A DNA stretch of 64,000 nt from Streptomyces echinatus (GTDB lineage Bacteria; Actinomycetota; Actinomycetes; Streptomycetales; Streptomycetaceae): positions 248,001 through 312,000 of the forward strand of contig NZ_JACHJK010000006.1 in the NCBI RefSeq assembly GCF_014203595.1, given 5' to 3'. The translations under genes and the position numbers were made by a program. This document shows positions 27,064 through 37,097 of the stretch, piece after piece (position 1 is the stretch's first letter; each line of letters begins with the position of its first letter). Under the pieces are notes generated by a model. That model saw only the letters and a list, made by a program, of their open reading frames with translations, was not told the origin of the DNA and ran no database searches.

Positions 27064-28029
27064 ATGAATACCTCCTGGCGGACCGCCTCACTGGTGGCCA
27101 CGGCCGCCGCGGTGCTGACGCTGACGACGGCGTGCGGTCAGGACAACACCACCACTCCCGCGTCGGCGGCCCAGAACGTGGGGGCCACGACCGCGGCCGG
27201 CGGCTACGGCAACCCGGGCAGCGGGACCACGACCGGCGCGGGCAACGGATACGGCGCCGACGGCAGCCAGAGCTCCGCCTCCCCGGCCCCGGTCACCCCG
27301 GCGGGCAAGCTCACCGTGGCGAGCAACCCCGACCTCGGCAATGTGCTGACCGACGGCTCCGGCCTCACCCTGTACCGGTTCGACAAGGACACCGCCAACC
27401 CGCCCAAGTCGAACTGCGACGGCGACTGCGCCACCACCTGGCCGCCGGTCCCCGCCGACGACGCCAGCGCCGGCACCGGCATCGACAAGGCGCTGCTCGG
27501 CGAGGTCACCCGCGCCGACGGCTCCAAGCAGCTCACCGTGGGCGGCTGGCCGGCCTACCGCTACGCCAAGGACGTCAACGCCGGTGACGTCAACGGCCAG
27601 GGCGTGGGCGGCAAGTGGTTCGCGCTCGCCCCGAACGGCAAGAAGGCCAAGCTGTCCGACCTGCCCGGGCTGTCCGTCCACAAGGACCCCAAGCTCGGCG
27701 ACATCGTCGTGGACAAGAACGGCATGACGGTCTACCGCTTCATGAAGGACCAGGCCTGGCCCAAGTCCGTCTCCAACTGCACCGGCGCCTGCCTGGAGAA
27801 GTGGCCGGCGGTGGGCCCGGTCGCCGCCGACGACACCGAGGGCGTGAAGAAGAAGGGCCTCATGCCCTTCACCCGGCCCGACGGGGCCAAGCAGATGACC
27901 GTCAACTGCTGGCCCATCTACACCTTCTCCGGGGACAAGGCCCCCGGCGACACCAACGGTCAGGGCGTGGGCGGCACGTGGTACGCCGTCTCGCCCGACG
28001 GCAAGCCGGTCGGCGCGCCGGGCAACTAG
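27064..28029 (+). CDS. COG4315-repeat lipoprotein, SCO0930-like
   Basis: This 321-residue lipoprotein has the signal MNTSWRTASLVATAAAVLTLTTAC, with the lipobox cysteine at about residue 24. A Gly/Thr/Ser-rich linker leads to two copies of the secreted COG4315-type repeat. Each contains a LTVYRF-like strand, a Cys pair (SNCDGDCATTWPP; SNCTGACLEKWPA), a DGxKQ(L/M)TV strand and a (W/Y)P(A/I)Y...GDVNGQGVGG(K/T)W(F/Y)A motif. The build matches proteins annotated as SCO0930-family lipoproteins in Streptomyces; their function is unknown. The conserved Cys pairs and Trp/Pro residues suggest a small disulfide-bonded fold outside the membrane. A very strong terminator follows. Confidence 0.87.
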   Translation: MNTSWRTASLVATAAAVLTLTTACGQDNTTTPASAAQNVGATTAAGGYGNPGSGTTTGAGNGYGADGSQSSASPAPVTPAGKLTVASNPDLGNVLTDGSGLTLYRFDKDTANPPKSNCDGDCATTWPPVPADDASAGTGIDKALLGEVTRADGSKQLTVGGWPAYRYAKDVNAGDVNGQGVGGKWFALAPNGKKAKLSDLPGLSVHKDPKLGDIVVDKNGMTVYRFMKDQAWPKSVSNCTGACLEKWPAVGPVAADDTEGVKKKGLMPFTRPDGAKQMTVNCWPIYTFSGDKAPGDTNGQGVGGTWYAVSPDGKPVGAPGN

Positions 28030-28078
28030 ATCACCTCCCCAGGGTCGATCGCCCCGCCCGGCCCGGCGCGCGACCGAA

Positions 28079-28115
28079 GATCCGCCCCCTCCGCACCGCA
28101 CGGAGGGGGCGGATC
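28079..28115 (+). terminator. Intrinsic terminator after the COG4315 lipoprotein
   Basis: A perfect 15-bp stem (GATCCGCCCCCTCCG at 28079-28093 with its complement at 28101-28115) and a 7-nt loop is followed by GTTGTGT. It lies 50 bp after the stop codon. Confidence 0.88.
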
Positions 28116-28302
28116 GTTGTGTGCGGTGGGAGACCGCACGGCCGCGCCGTCGTCACACAGCGGGGTCGTACGGGCACTTGCCGCAGGCAGTGACCGGGAA
28201 CGGACGGTCAATTTCCGGTTCGGGTCGCTCCTTTGGCAGGCGATCAGTAGCCTCAGCTCGAACACCGGATCGCCTACACCTGTCCACGCCTTGGAGAGAT
28301 AC

Positions 28303-29115
28303 ATGGAGCGCCCCGCCTGGGCCCCAAGGAGCATCGACATCTCGGTGCCGAGCGTCTCGCGGATCTACGACTACTACCTGGGCGGTTCGCACAACTTCGA
28401 GGTCGACCGGGAAGCGGCCCGCAAGGCCATGGAGTTCATGCCGGGCCTGCCCAAGATCATGCAGGCCAACCGGGCGTTCATGCGCCGGGCCGTACGGTTC
28501 GCGGCGGGGGAGGGCATCACCCAGTTCCTCGACATCGGCTCCGGCATCCCGACGTTCGGGAACGTCCACGAGGTGGCCCAGGCGGCCGTACCCGGCGCCC
28601 GCGTGGTCTACGTCGACCACGACCCGGTGGCCGTCGCCCACAGCCAGGCGGTGCTGGCGGGGAACGACGGCACGGACGTGATCGCCGCCGACCTCCGCAA
28701 GCCCCACGAGATCCTCGCCGGCCCCCAACTGGAGCGGCTGATCGACCTGAATCGGCCAGTGGCCCTCCTGCTCGTTGCCATACTGCACTTCGTGGAAGAC
28801 GCGGACGACCCGTACGGTGCGGTGGCCGAGCTGCGCGACGCGCTCGCGCCCGGCAGCCTGCTGATCCTCACCCATGCCTCGTACGAGGGAATCCCGCTGC
28901 CCGCCGAGCGGGCGGAGGGAGCGGTGGACGTGTACCAGGACATTCGCAACCCGCTGATCATGCGCTCGCGCGACGAGATCGCGCGGTTCTTCGAGGGGTA
29001 CGACATGGTGGAACCCGGACTGGTGCAGATGCCGCACTGGCGCCCGGATTCGGCGCCGGAGGACGAGGATCCGTATGCCTTCTCCGGGTTCGCCGGCGTG
29101 GGGCGTACGGCGTGA
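28303..29115 (+). CDS. DUF574-type SAM-dependent methyltransferase
   Basis: This 270-residue protein has the family start RSIDISVPSVSRIYDYYLGG, then SHNFEVDREAARKAMEFMP. A Rossmann-type SAM site follows (FLDIGSGIPTFGNVHEVAQ; VVYVDHDPVAVAHSQAVL). The family (S-adenosyl methyltransferase, DUF574) is greatly expanded in Streptomyces, and its substrates are unknown. Its stop overlaps the GTG start of the c-di-GMP enzyme gene (GTGA at 29112-29115), so the two are translationally coupled. This ties it to c-di-GMP signalling, but the connection is inference. Confidence 0.88.
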   Translation: MERPAWAPRSIDISVPSVSRIYDYYLGGSHNFEVDREAARKAMEFMPGLPKIMQANRAFMRRAVRFAAGEGITQFLDIGSGIPTFGNVHEVAQAAVPGARVVYVDHDPVAVAHSQAVLAGNDGTDVIAADLRKPHEILAGPQLERLIDLNRPVALLLVAILHFVEDADDPYGAVAELRDALAPGSLLILTHASYEGIPLPAERAEGAVDVYQDIRNPLIMRSRDEIARFFEGYDMVEPGLVQMPHWRPDSAPEDEDPYAFSGFAGVGRTA

Positions 29116-31256
29116 CCGCGGAGCCGGACGGGCCGGAGGACAGACTGCGCCGGCTGACGACGATCTGGAGCCGGGCGCTCTTTCCGGTGACCTCGACGTC
29201 GCTGACCCGTGCCGAGTTCGAGGAACAACTCCTTCCGCTCGTCCGCCGGTTGAGCGAGCTGCTGCGGGCCCGCAGCTTCGACGCGGAGGCGGCGAAGGCG
29301 GTCGGTGCCGCCCTGGTCGGGGCGCACTGCACCGACCCCGAGGCGCTGACCCGCACCCTGGACTGCGTCGACGCCTACCTGGTCCTGTACTGCGGTGCCG
29401 ACGGCCCCCAGGACGAACTGCGCATGCGCTCCTCACGGTTGCAGCACGCGATGGCCGCCGGATACGCCCAGGCGCTGCGTGAGCGCACCCTCGCCGAGCA
29501 GGAGGCCATCGCCCAGGCCGCGTTGCAGGCGCAGGGAGTGGTCGCCCAGGCGCTGCACGCGAGCGAGGCCCGCTTCCGCGCGGTCTTCGAGGGCGCCGCC
29601 ATAGGGGTCGGCATCGCCGACCTCGACGGCAACGTCCTGCAGGTCAACGAGGCGCTGTTGCGCATGTTCGGCCTCTCCGAGCAGACCGTGCGCGGCCGGC
29701 GCGTCCAGGACTGGGTGCACCCCGAGGACGCCCCGCAGACCTGGCGGCTCTACGACGAACTCGTGCGCGGCGAGCGCGAGCACTATCACCTGGAGAAGGC
29801 CTTCAACCGGCCCGACGGCACGGTCCTGTGGACCAATCTGACGGTCTCCCTGCTGCGCGACGCCGACGGCAGCCCGCAGTACCAGCTCGCCCTCATGGAG
29901 GACACCACCGAGCGCCGGCTGCTCAACCTCCGGCTGCGCTACGAGGCGACGCACGACGCCCTCACCGGCCTGCCCAACCGCACGCTGTTCTTCGAGCGGC
30001 TGGAGAAGGCCCTGAACGCGGGCGAGGGCCAGCGCTTCGGCCTGTGCTATCTCGACCTGGACGGCTTCAAGACCATCAACGACAGCCTCGGCCACGCGGC
30101 CGGCGACCGGCTGCTGGTGGAGGTGGCCGACCGGCTGCAGTCCTGCGCGACCGCGCCCGGCGAGATGGTGGCCCGGCTCGGCGGCGACGAGTTCGTGGCC
30201 CTGACCACCGGCCCCGGCACCGAGCGCGAGGTCGACGAGCTCGCCGAGCGCATCATGCACGCGCTCGTCACCCCCATCAGCATCGACGGCCGGGACCTCC
30301 TGGTCCGCGGCAGCCTCGGCATCGTCGAGGGCCCGGCCGGCGAACGCACCGCCGCCGAGGTCCTGCGCAGCGCCGACATCACCATGTACCGGGCCAAGTC
30401 GGCGGGCGGCAACCGCTTCGAGCTCGCCGACCCCGAGGCCGACGCCCGCGCCATCACCCGGCACGGCCTGACCACGGCTCTGCCGACCGCCCTGGAGCGC
30501 GGCGAGTTCTTCATCGAGTACCAGCCCCTGGTCCACCTCGGCGACGGCAGCGTGCGCGGCGCCGAGGCCCTGGTGCGCTGGCTGCACCCGCAGCACGGAG
30601 TCCTCGGGCCCGACCGCTTCATCCCGCTCGCCGAGCACACCGGCCTGATCGTCCCGCTCGGCCGCTGGGTGCTGGAGGAGTCGATCCGCCAGGCCCGCGC
30701 CTGGCGGGAACGCCACGGCGACCAGAGCGCCGCCGGACCGCTGCGCATCAACGTCAACCTCTCGCCCTGCCAGCTCAGTCATCCGGGGCTGGTCCAGGAA
30801 ACGGTCGACATCCTCGAACGCGCGGGGGTCGCCCCGGACGCCCTGTGCCTGGAGGTCACCGAGTCCGCGCTCATCGGCGCCGACGACGACCTGCTCAAAC
30901 CGCTGCGCCGGCTGGCGGAGATGGGCGTCGACATCGCCCTCGACGACTTCGGTACCGGCTACTCCAACCTCGCCAACCTGCGCCGCCTGCCGGTGAGCAT
31001 CCTCAAGCTCGACCGCTCCTTCACCCAGGGCATGCAGCAGTTCCCCGCCGACCCCGTGGACCTGAAGATCGTGGAGGGCATCGTCACCCTGGCCCACAGC
31101 CTCGACCTGGCCGTCACGGTGGAGGGCGTGGAGACCGGCGCCCAGGCCGAGCAACTGCGGATACTGGGCTGCGACACGGCCCAGGGCTGGTACTACGCCC
31201 GCCCGGGCCCGCCGGAGAGACTCCACGACCTGGCCCTGGTGGACGCGACGGGCTGA
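29112..31256 (+). CDS. rmdA: PAS-GGDEF-EAL c-di-GMP enzyme, RmdA-like
   Basis: This is a 714-residue protein. A helical N-terminus (about 1-145) is followed by a PAS/PAC domain (about 149-270; FRAVFEGAAIGVGIADLDG), a GGDEF domain with an intact GGDEF motif (RLGGDEFVAL, about residue 356), and an EAL domain (about 453-706; GAEALVRWLHPQHG, LEVTESALIG, ALDDFGTGYSNLANL). These are the residues needed for metal binding and c-di-GMP hydrolysis. The build and the neighbouring genes fit RmdA (SCO0928) of S. coelicolor, a phosphodiesterase that affects colony morphology and development. Activity of both domains is possible from the motifs. GTG 29112 overlaps the upstream stop. Confidence 0.87.
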   Translation: MTAEPDGPEDRLRRLTTIWSRALFPVTSTSLTRAEFEEQLLPLVRRLSELLRARSFDAEAAKAVGAALVGAHCTDPEALTRTLDCVDAYLVLYCGADGPQDELRMRSSRLQHAMAAGYAQALRERTLAEQEAIAQAALQAQGVVAQALHASEARFRAVFEGAAIGVGIADLDGNVLQVNEALLRMFGLSEQTVRGRRVQDWVHPEDAPQTWRLYDELVRGEREHYHLEKAFNRPDGTVLWTNLTVSLLRDADGSPQYQLALMEDTTERRLLNLRLRYEATHDALTGLPNRTLFFERLEKALNAGEGQRFGLCYLDLDGFKTINDSLGHAAGDRLLVEVADRLQSCATAPGEMVARLGGDEFVALTTGPGTEREVDELAERIMHALVTPISIDGRDLLVRGSLGIVEGPAGERTAAEVLRSADITMYRAKSAGGNRFELADPEADARAITRHGLTTALPTALERGEFFIEYQPLVHLGDGSVRGAEALVRWLHPQHGVLGPDRFIPLAEHTGLIVPLGRWVLEESIRQARAWRERHGDQSAAGPLRINVNLSPCQLSHPGLVQETVDILERAGVAPDALCLEVTESALIGADDDLLKPLRRLAEMGVDIALDDFGTGYSNLANLRRLPVSILKLDRSFTQGMQQFPADPVDLKIVEGIVTLAHSLDLAVTVEGVETGAQAEQLRILGCDTAQGWYYARPGPPERLHDLALVDATG

Positions 31257-31288
31257 GCGGAGGCCTCCACCACGGGGAGCCGGGGCGA

Positions 31289-31364
31289 CGGCCCCCCGTC
31301 GTGCGGCCGCTCACCGCCGCGCCCGGCCCGGCCGGGCGGGGGCCGTGTCGAGGACGGGGGGCCG
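31289..31364. terminator. Possible long-loop hairpin after rmdA
   Basis: CGGCCCCCCGTC at 31289-31300 is complementary to GACGGGGGGCCG at 31353-31364, with a 52-nt loop. It lies between the convergent rmdA and lysR genes. The long loop makes terminator function uncertain. Confidence 0.4.
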
Positions 31365-31550
31365 ACGGACACGCGCTCGGCGACGCGCGGACGAGGTGTC
31401 CGACCGCCGCGAGGACCGGGAGCAGGATCACCGCGCCGGCGACGACGATGCTCCGCCGGTCACCGACCTCGCCGGGCGGCGGTGCGGGGTTCCCGGGCGC
31501 CCGGCCCGGCTGGAAGGAAGCTCTTTCTGTCGCATCGACGGCGGAAGCCT

Positions 31551-32435
31551 TCAGTGCTCCAGCAGCATCCGCTGCAACTCCCTGGCCGCGCGCGGCGGAG
31601 CCACGTCGCTGCGGTGTGCCAGGGCGATCGTCCGGTGGAGTCCGGGCCGGGCCAGCGGGGTCACTCGCAGCCCCTGCCCCGCCCGGGCGGCCACCATCCG
31701 CGGCACCACGGCGACCCCGAGTCCCGCCCGGGCGAACCCGAGGACCGCGTCCATCTCGCCCCCCTCCACCGCGAACTCCGGCTCGAACCCGGCGGAGCGG
31801 CACGCGGCCACGGTCAGCTCCCGCAGGTCGTACCCGTGCCGGAACATCACCAGCCGTTCCCCCTCCAGGTCGGCGATCTCGACGGCCCGCCCGGCCCGGC
31901 CGGGCACCGGCGCCTCCGGAGAGGACACCACCACCAGGTCCTCCCGCAGCAGCTCCACGGTCGTCAGCGCGGGCGCCGGCGTCGGCAGCGGCAGCACGAC
32001 CAGCGCCAGGTCGAGCGCGCCCCGGGCCAGTCCCCGCACCAGGTCGTGCGAGCCGCCCTCCTCGACCAGCAGGCGGATCCCCGGATACCGGTCGTGGAAG
32101 GCGCGCAGTACGTCCGGGAGCAGCCCGGTGCACAGACTGGGCGTCGCCCCCAGCCGCACCCGCCCCCGCCGCAGCTGGACCAGCTCCTGCACCTCGTGCC
32201 GTGCCGTGTCCGCGTCGGCCAGGATGCGCCGGGCCAGCGGCAGCAGCGCCTCACCGGCGTCGGTGAGCGTGATGTTGCCCCGGGCGCGCTGGAACAGGTC
32301 CGCGCCCAGTTCCCGCTCCAGCGCCTTGATCTGCTGCGACAGTGAGGGCTGGGCGACATGCACCAGCTCGGCGGCCCGGGTGAAGTGCCGGGTCTCGGCG
32401 ACGGCCACGAAGTACTGGAGCTGCTGGAACTGCAT
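31551..32435 (-). CDS. LysR-family transcriptional regulator
   Basis: This 294-residue regulator has an N-terminal winged helix-turn-helix (MQFQQLQYFVAVAETRHFTRAAELVHVAQPSLSQQIKALEREL, residues 1-45) and a LysR-type effector domain (about 90-294). It is divergent from sdhC, with only 83 bp between the start codons, the usual arrangement for a LysR protein that controls its neighbour. A T-N11-A motif inside a perfect inverted repeat (32445-32459) lies in that gap and is the likely binding site. The effector is unknown; a dicarboxylate would fit the sdh context but is not shown. Confidence 0.9.
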   Translation of the reverse strand: MQFQQLQYFVAVAETRHFTRAAELVHVAQPSLSQQIKALERELGADLFQRARGNITLTDAGEALLPLARRILADADTARHEVQELVQLRRGRVRLGATPSLCTGLLPDVLRAFHDRYPGIRLLVEEGGSHDLVRGLARGALDLALVVLPLPTPAPALTTVELLREDLVVVSSPEAPVPGRAGRAVEIADLEGERLVMFRHGYDLRELTVAACRSAGFEPEFAVEGGEMDAVLGFARAGLGVAVVPRMVAARAGQGLRVTPLARPGLHRTIALAHRSDVAPPRAARELQRMLLEH

Positions 32436-32444
32436 CCAGCAACA

Positions 32445-32459
32445 ATAGCCTGTGCCTAT
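32445..32459. promoter_or_regulatory. Candidate LysR box between lysR and sdhC
   Basis: ATAGCCTGTGCCTAT contains the LysR core T-N11-A and an inverted repeat ATAG-N7-CTAT. It sits 10 bp upstream of the lysR ATG and 60 bp upstream of the sdhC ATG, suited to autoregulation and activation. Confidence 0.55.
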
Positions 32460-32518
32460 GGAAACGAGCTGGACCATGTCTTGGACCGATCGGGTCCCGT
32501 CCGCCTAGCGTGCAGGGC

Positions 32519-33226
32519 ATGGCTCTGGCAACGCGGACGGACCGACGGCCGTCCATGGCACGCACCGTGTGGGACAGCTCCGTCGGCAAGAAGACGGTCA
32601 TGGCCGTCAGCGGCGTGATCATGCTGCTGTACCTGGTCGCGCACGTCATCGGCAACCTGAAGATCTTCTTCGGCGCGGGCGAGTTCAACCACTACGCGCA
32701 CTGGCTGCGCACGGTCGGCGAACCCTTCATGCACTACGAGTGGACGCTCTGGCTCGTCCGGATCGTCCTCGTCGCCGCCGTGATCGCCCACGCCACGTCC
32801 GCTTACCAGCTCAGCCGCCGCGACATCAAGGCACGGCCCAGCAAGTACGTGCACAAGAAGCCACGGGCGAGCTACGCCACCCGCACCATGCGCTGGGGCG
32901 GCATCATCCTCGGCCTGTTCATCGTGTGGCACATCCTCGACCTGACCACCGGCACCGTGCACTCCGGCGGCTTCCAGGAGGGCCACCCGTATCAGAACGT
33001 CGTCGACACCTTCTCCACCTGGTACGGCAACGTCATCTACATCGTCGCGATGCTCGCGCTCGGCCTGCACATCCGGCACGGCTTCTGGAGCGCCGCCCAG
33101 ACCCTCGGCGTCGGCAGCCGCACCCGCGACCGCGCCCTGAAGACCGTCGCCGACATCCTCGCGCTGCTGCTCACGGCCGGCTTCGTCGCCGTACCCGTGG
33201 GCGTCATGACCGGAGTGGTGAGCTGA
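32519..33226 (+). CDS. sdhC: Succinate dehydrogenase cytochrome b subunit
   Basis: This 235-residue membrane subunit has about five helices. Conserved features are KKTVMAVSGVIMLLYLVAHVIGNLKIF, WHILDLTTG and LGLHIRHGFWSAAQTLG, where the histidines are candidate haem ligands. It is the single-polypeptide cytochrome b558 type that pairs with SdhA and SdhB in Bacillus- and actinobacterial-type complex II. ATG 32519 is preferred; an in-frame GTG at 32510 is possible. sdhA begins 2 bp after its stop, forming a sdhCAB operon. The complex oxidises succinate and passes electrons to menaquinone. Confidence 0.92.
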   Translation: MALATRTDRRPSMARTVWDSSVGKKTVMAVSGVIMLLYLVAHVIGNLKIFFGAGEFNHYAHWLRTVGEPFMHYEWTLWLVRIVLVAAVIAHATSAYQLSRRDIKARPSKYVHKKPRASYATRTMRWGGIILGLFIVWHILDLTTGTVHSGGFQEGHPYQNVVDTFSTWYGNVIYIVAMLALGLHIRHGFWSAAQTLGVGSRTRDRALKTVADILALLLTAGFVAVPVGVMTGVVS

Positions 33227-33228
33227 CC

Positions 33229-35171
<1,943 letters not shown>

Positions 35172-35175
<4 letters not shown>

Positions 35176-35921
35176 AGCTCACCCTGCGCGTCTGGCGGCA
35201 GAAGAACGCCGACGCCGAAGGAGCGATGTCCACCTACGAGGTGGACGACATCTCGCCCGACATGTCCTTCCTGGAGATGCTGGACGTCCTCAACGAACAG
35301 CTCATCCTCTCCGGTGAGGAGCCGGTCGCCTTCGACCACGACTGCCGCGAGGGCATCTGCGGCGCGTGCTCGCTGGTCATCAACGGCGACGCGCACGGGC
35401 CGGAGCGCACCACCACCTGCCAGCTGCACATGCGGTCCTTCCGGGACGGCGACACGATCGACATCGAGCCGTGGCGTGCGTCCGCCTTCCCGGTGGTCAA
35501 GGACCTGGTGGTGGACCGGTCGGCGTTCGACCGGATCATCCAGGCCGGCGGCTACATCACCGCGCCGACCGGATCCGCGCCGGAGGCCCACGCCACAGCG
35601 GTGCCGAAGGCCGACGCCGACTTCGCGTTCGAGCACGCGGAGTGCATCGGATGCGGCGCCTGCGTGGCCGCCTGCCCCAACGGGGCCGCGATGCTGTTCG
35701 CCTCCGCGAAGGTCAACCACCTCAATGTGCTGCCCCAGGGGGCGCCCGAGCGGGAGACGCGGGTGCTGGACATGGTGGCGCAGATGGACGCGGAGGGGTT
35801 CGGCGGGTGCACGCTGACCGGTGAGTGCGCCACCGCCTGCCCGAAGGGCATCCCGCTCTTCTCGATCACGAACATGAACAAGGAGTGGCTGAGGGCCACC
35901 CGCAAGGCGGGGAAGCGGTAG
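35172..35921 (+). CDS. sdhB: Succinate dehydrogenase iron-sulfur subunit
   Basis: This 249-residue subunit has the [2Fe-2S] motif CREGICGACS with a later TCQLHM, then the ferredoxin-like motifs CIGCGACVAACPNGA and CTLTGECATACPKGIPL for the other clusters. It carries electrons from SdhA to the cytochrome subunit. Overlap with sdhA gives coupled translation. A stem-loop follows at 35993-36025. The gene closes the operon. Confidence 0.95.
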
Positions 35922-36326
35922 CGACCGCCGGCCGCGGCCGCCTCAGCCCGCCCCGAGCGGGCACACCGAGCGTTCGCCGAGTGGTGGACGGGCGGGGCCG
36001 GGAGTGGTGCTCATCCCCGGCCCCGTCTGGTTTCCCGGGCCCCTGTAGTCTCCGCCCATGATCTTCGGGAACAGGGTCACGACGGGTCACGACCGCACCT
36101 GACCGGTGACCTGGTCCTCAAGCGTGTGCCCGGGCGGAGGAAGCCGGCCGGCCGCCCGCCGGGTGCCTGACCGAAAGACGGCTGACCCCGCCGTTCAGCA
36201 TCCCCACATCCGCTCTCCTGGCACAGGTCACGCACCGGCCAACCGGCGTCGGAAGAACTGGAGCGACGGGCCGTACGCACCGGGCCCGCCGCCCTCGCCG
36301 ACCCGGCCCGTGACCAGGAGAGAGCC
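35922..36326. other. Intergenic region between sdhB and olsB
   Basis: These 405 bp hold the sdh terminator (35993-36025) and no credible gene. Downstream is an exact 10-bp tandem repeat GGGTCACGAC (36074-36093), followed by GTGACC at 36106-36111, which inverts the GGTCAC core. This cluster may be an operator for olsBA. AGGAG precedes olsB by 7 nt. Confidence 0.45.
35993..36025 (+). terminator. sdhCAB terminator
   Basis: Inverted repeat CGGGGCCGGG (35993-36002) / CCCGGCCCCG (36016-36025), perfect over 10 bp with a 13-nt loop, followed by TCTGGTTT. It lies about 70 bp after the sdhB stop. Confidence 0.75.
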
Positions 36327-37097
36327 ATGACCGGCGTTTCCACCCTCGACCGTCCACCGCAGCCCGCGGCCCCCACTCGCTACACCGTCACCCTCGCCCG
36401 AGACGAGGCGGACGTGCGTGCCGCGCAGCGGCTGCGGCACGACGTCTTCGCCGGGGAGATGGGCGCCCTGCTGACCACCGCGGAGCCGGGGTACGACGTC
36501 GACGCCTTCGACGCGTACTGCGACCACCTCCTCGTGCACGACACGGTGACCGGGCAGATCGTCGGCACCTACCGGCTCCTCCCGCCGGAACGGGCCGCGG
36601 TCGCCGGCCGGCTCTACTCGGAGGGCGAGTTCGACCTGGGCGCGCTCGACGCGATCCGGCCCGGCCTGGTCGAGGTCGGCCGCTCCTGCGTCCACCCCGA
36701 CCACCGTGACGGCGCCGTCATCGGCCTGATCTGGGCCGGCATAGCCCGCTACATGACCGACCGGGGCCACGAGTGGCTGGCGGGCTGCTGCTCCGTGCCG
36801 CTCGCCGACGGCGGTGCCCTCGCCGCCGGCACCTGGGAGCGGGTCCGGGCGAAGCACCTCGCGCCCGAGGAGTTCCGGGTCCGGCCGCTGCTGCCCTGGG
36901 TCCCGGACGCCCCGGCCCCGGCCGGCCGCACCGAGCTCCCCGCCCTGCTGCGCGGCTACCTCCGGCTCGGCGCCTGGGTCTGCGGCGAACCCGCGCACGA
37001 CCCCGACTTCGGGGTCGCCGACCTGTACGTGCTGCTGTCGATGCGCCGGGTCGACCAGCGCTATCTGCGGCACTTCCTCTCCCTCGTCCCGGCCTGA
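36327..37097 (+). CDS. olsB: Ornithine-acyl-ACP N-acyltransferase-like GNAT protein
   Basis: This 256-residue protein belongs to the OlsB/hemolysin-like acyltransferase family. Visible motifs are RLRHDVFAGEMGA, VGTYRLLPPERA, LVEVGRSCVHPDHRDGAVIGLIWAGIARYM and DFGVADLYVLLSMRRVDQRYLRHF. OlsB transfers a 3-hydroxyacyl group from ACP to ornithine, giving lyso-ornithine lipid. The next gene encodes a PlsC-type acyltransferase overlapping by one base (TGATG), the expected OlsA partner. From memory S. coelicolor SCO0921/SCO0920 are the equivalent pair. Confidence 0.8.
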   Translation: MTGVSTLDRPPQPAAPTRYTVTLARDEADVRAAQRLRHDVFAGEMGALLTTAEPGYDVDAFDAYCDHLLVHDTVTGQIVGTYRLLPPERAAVAGRLYSEGEFDLGALDAIRPGLVEVGRSCVHPDHRDGAVIGLIWAGIARYMTDRGHEWLAGCCSVPLADGGALAAGTWERVRAKHLAPEEFRVRPLLPWVPDAPAPAGRTELPALLRGYLRLGAWVCGEPAHDPDFGVADLYVLLSMRRVDQRYLRHFLSLVPA

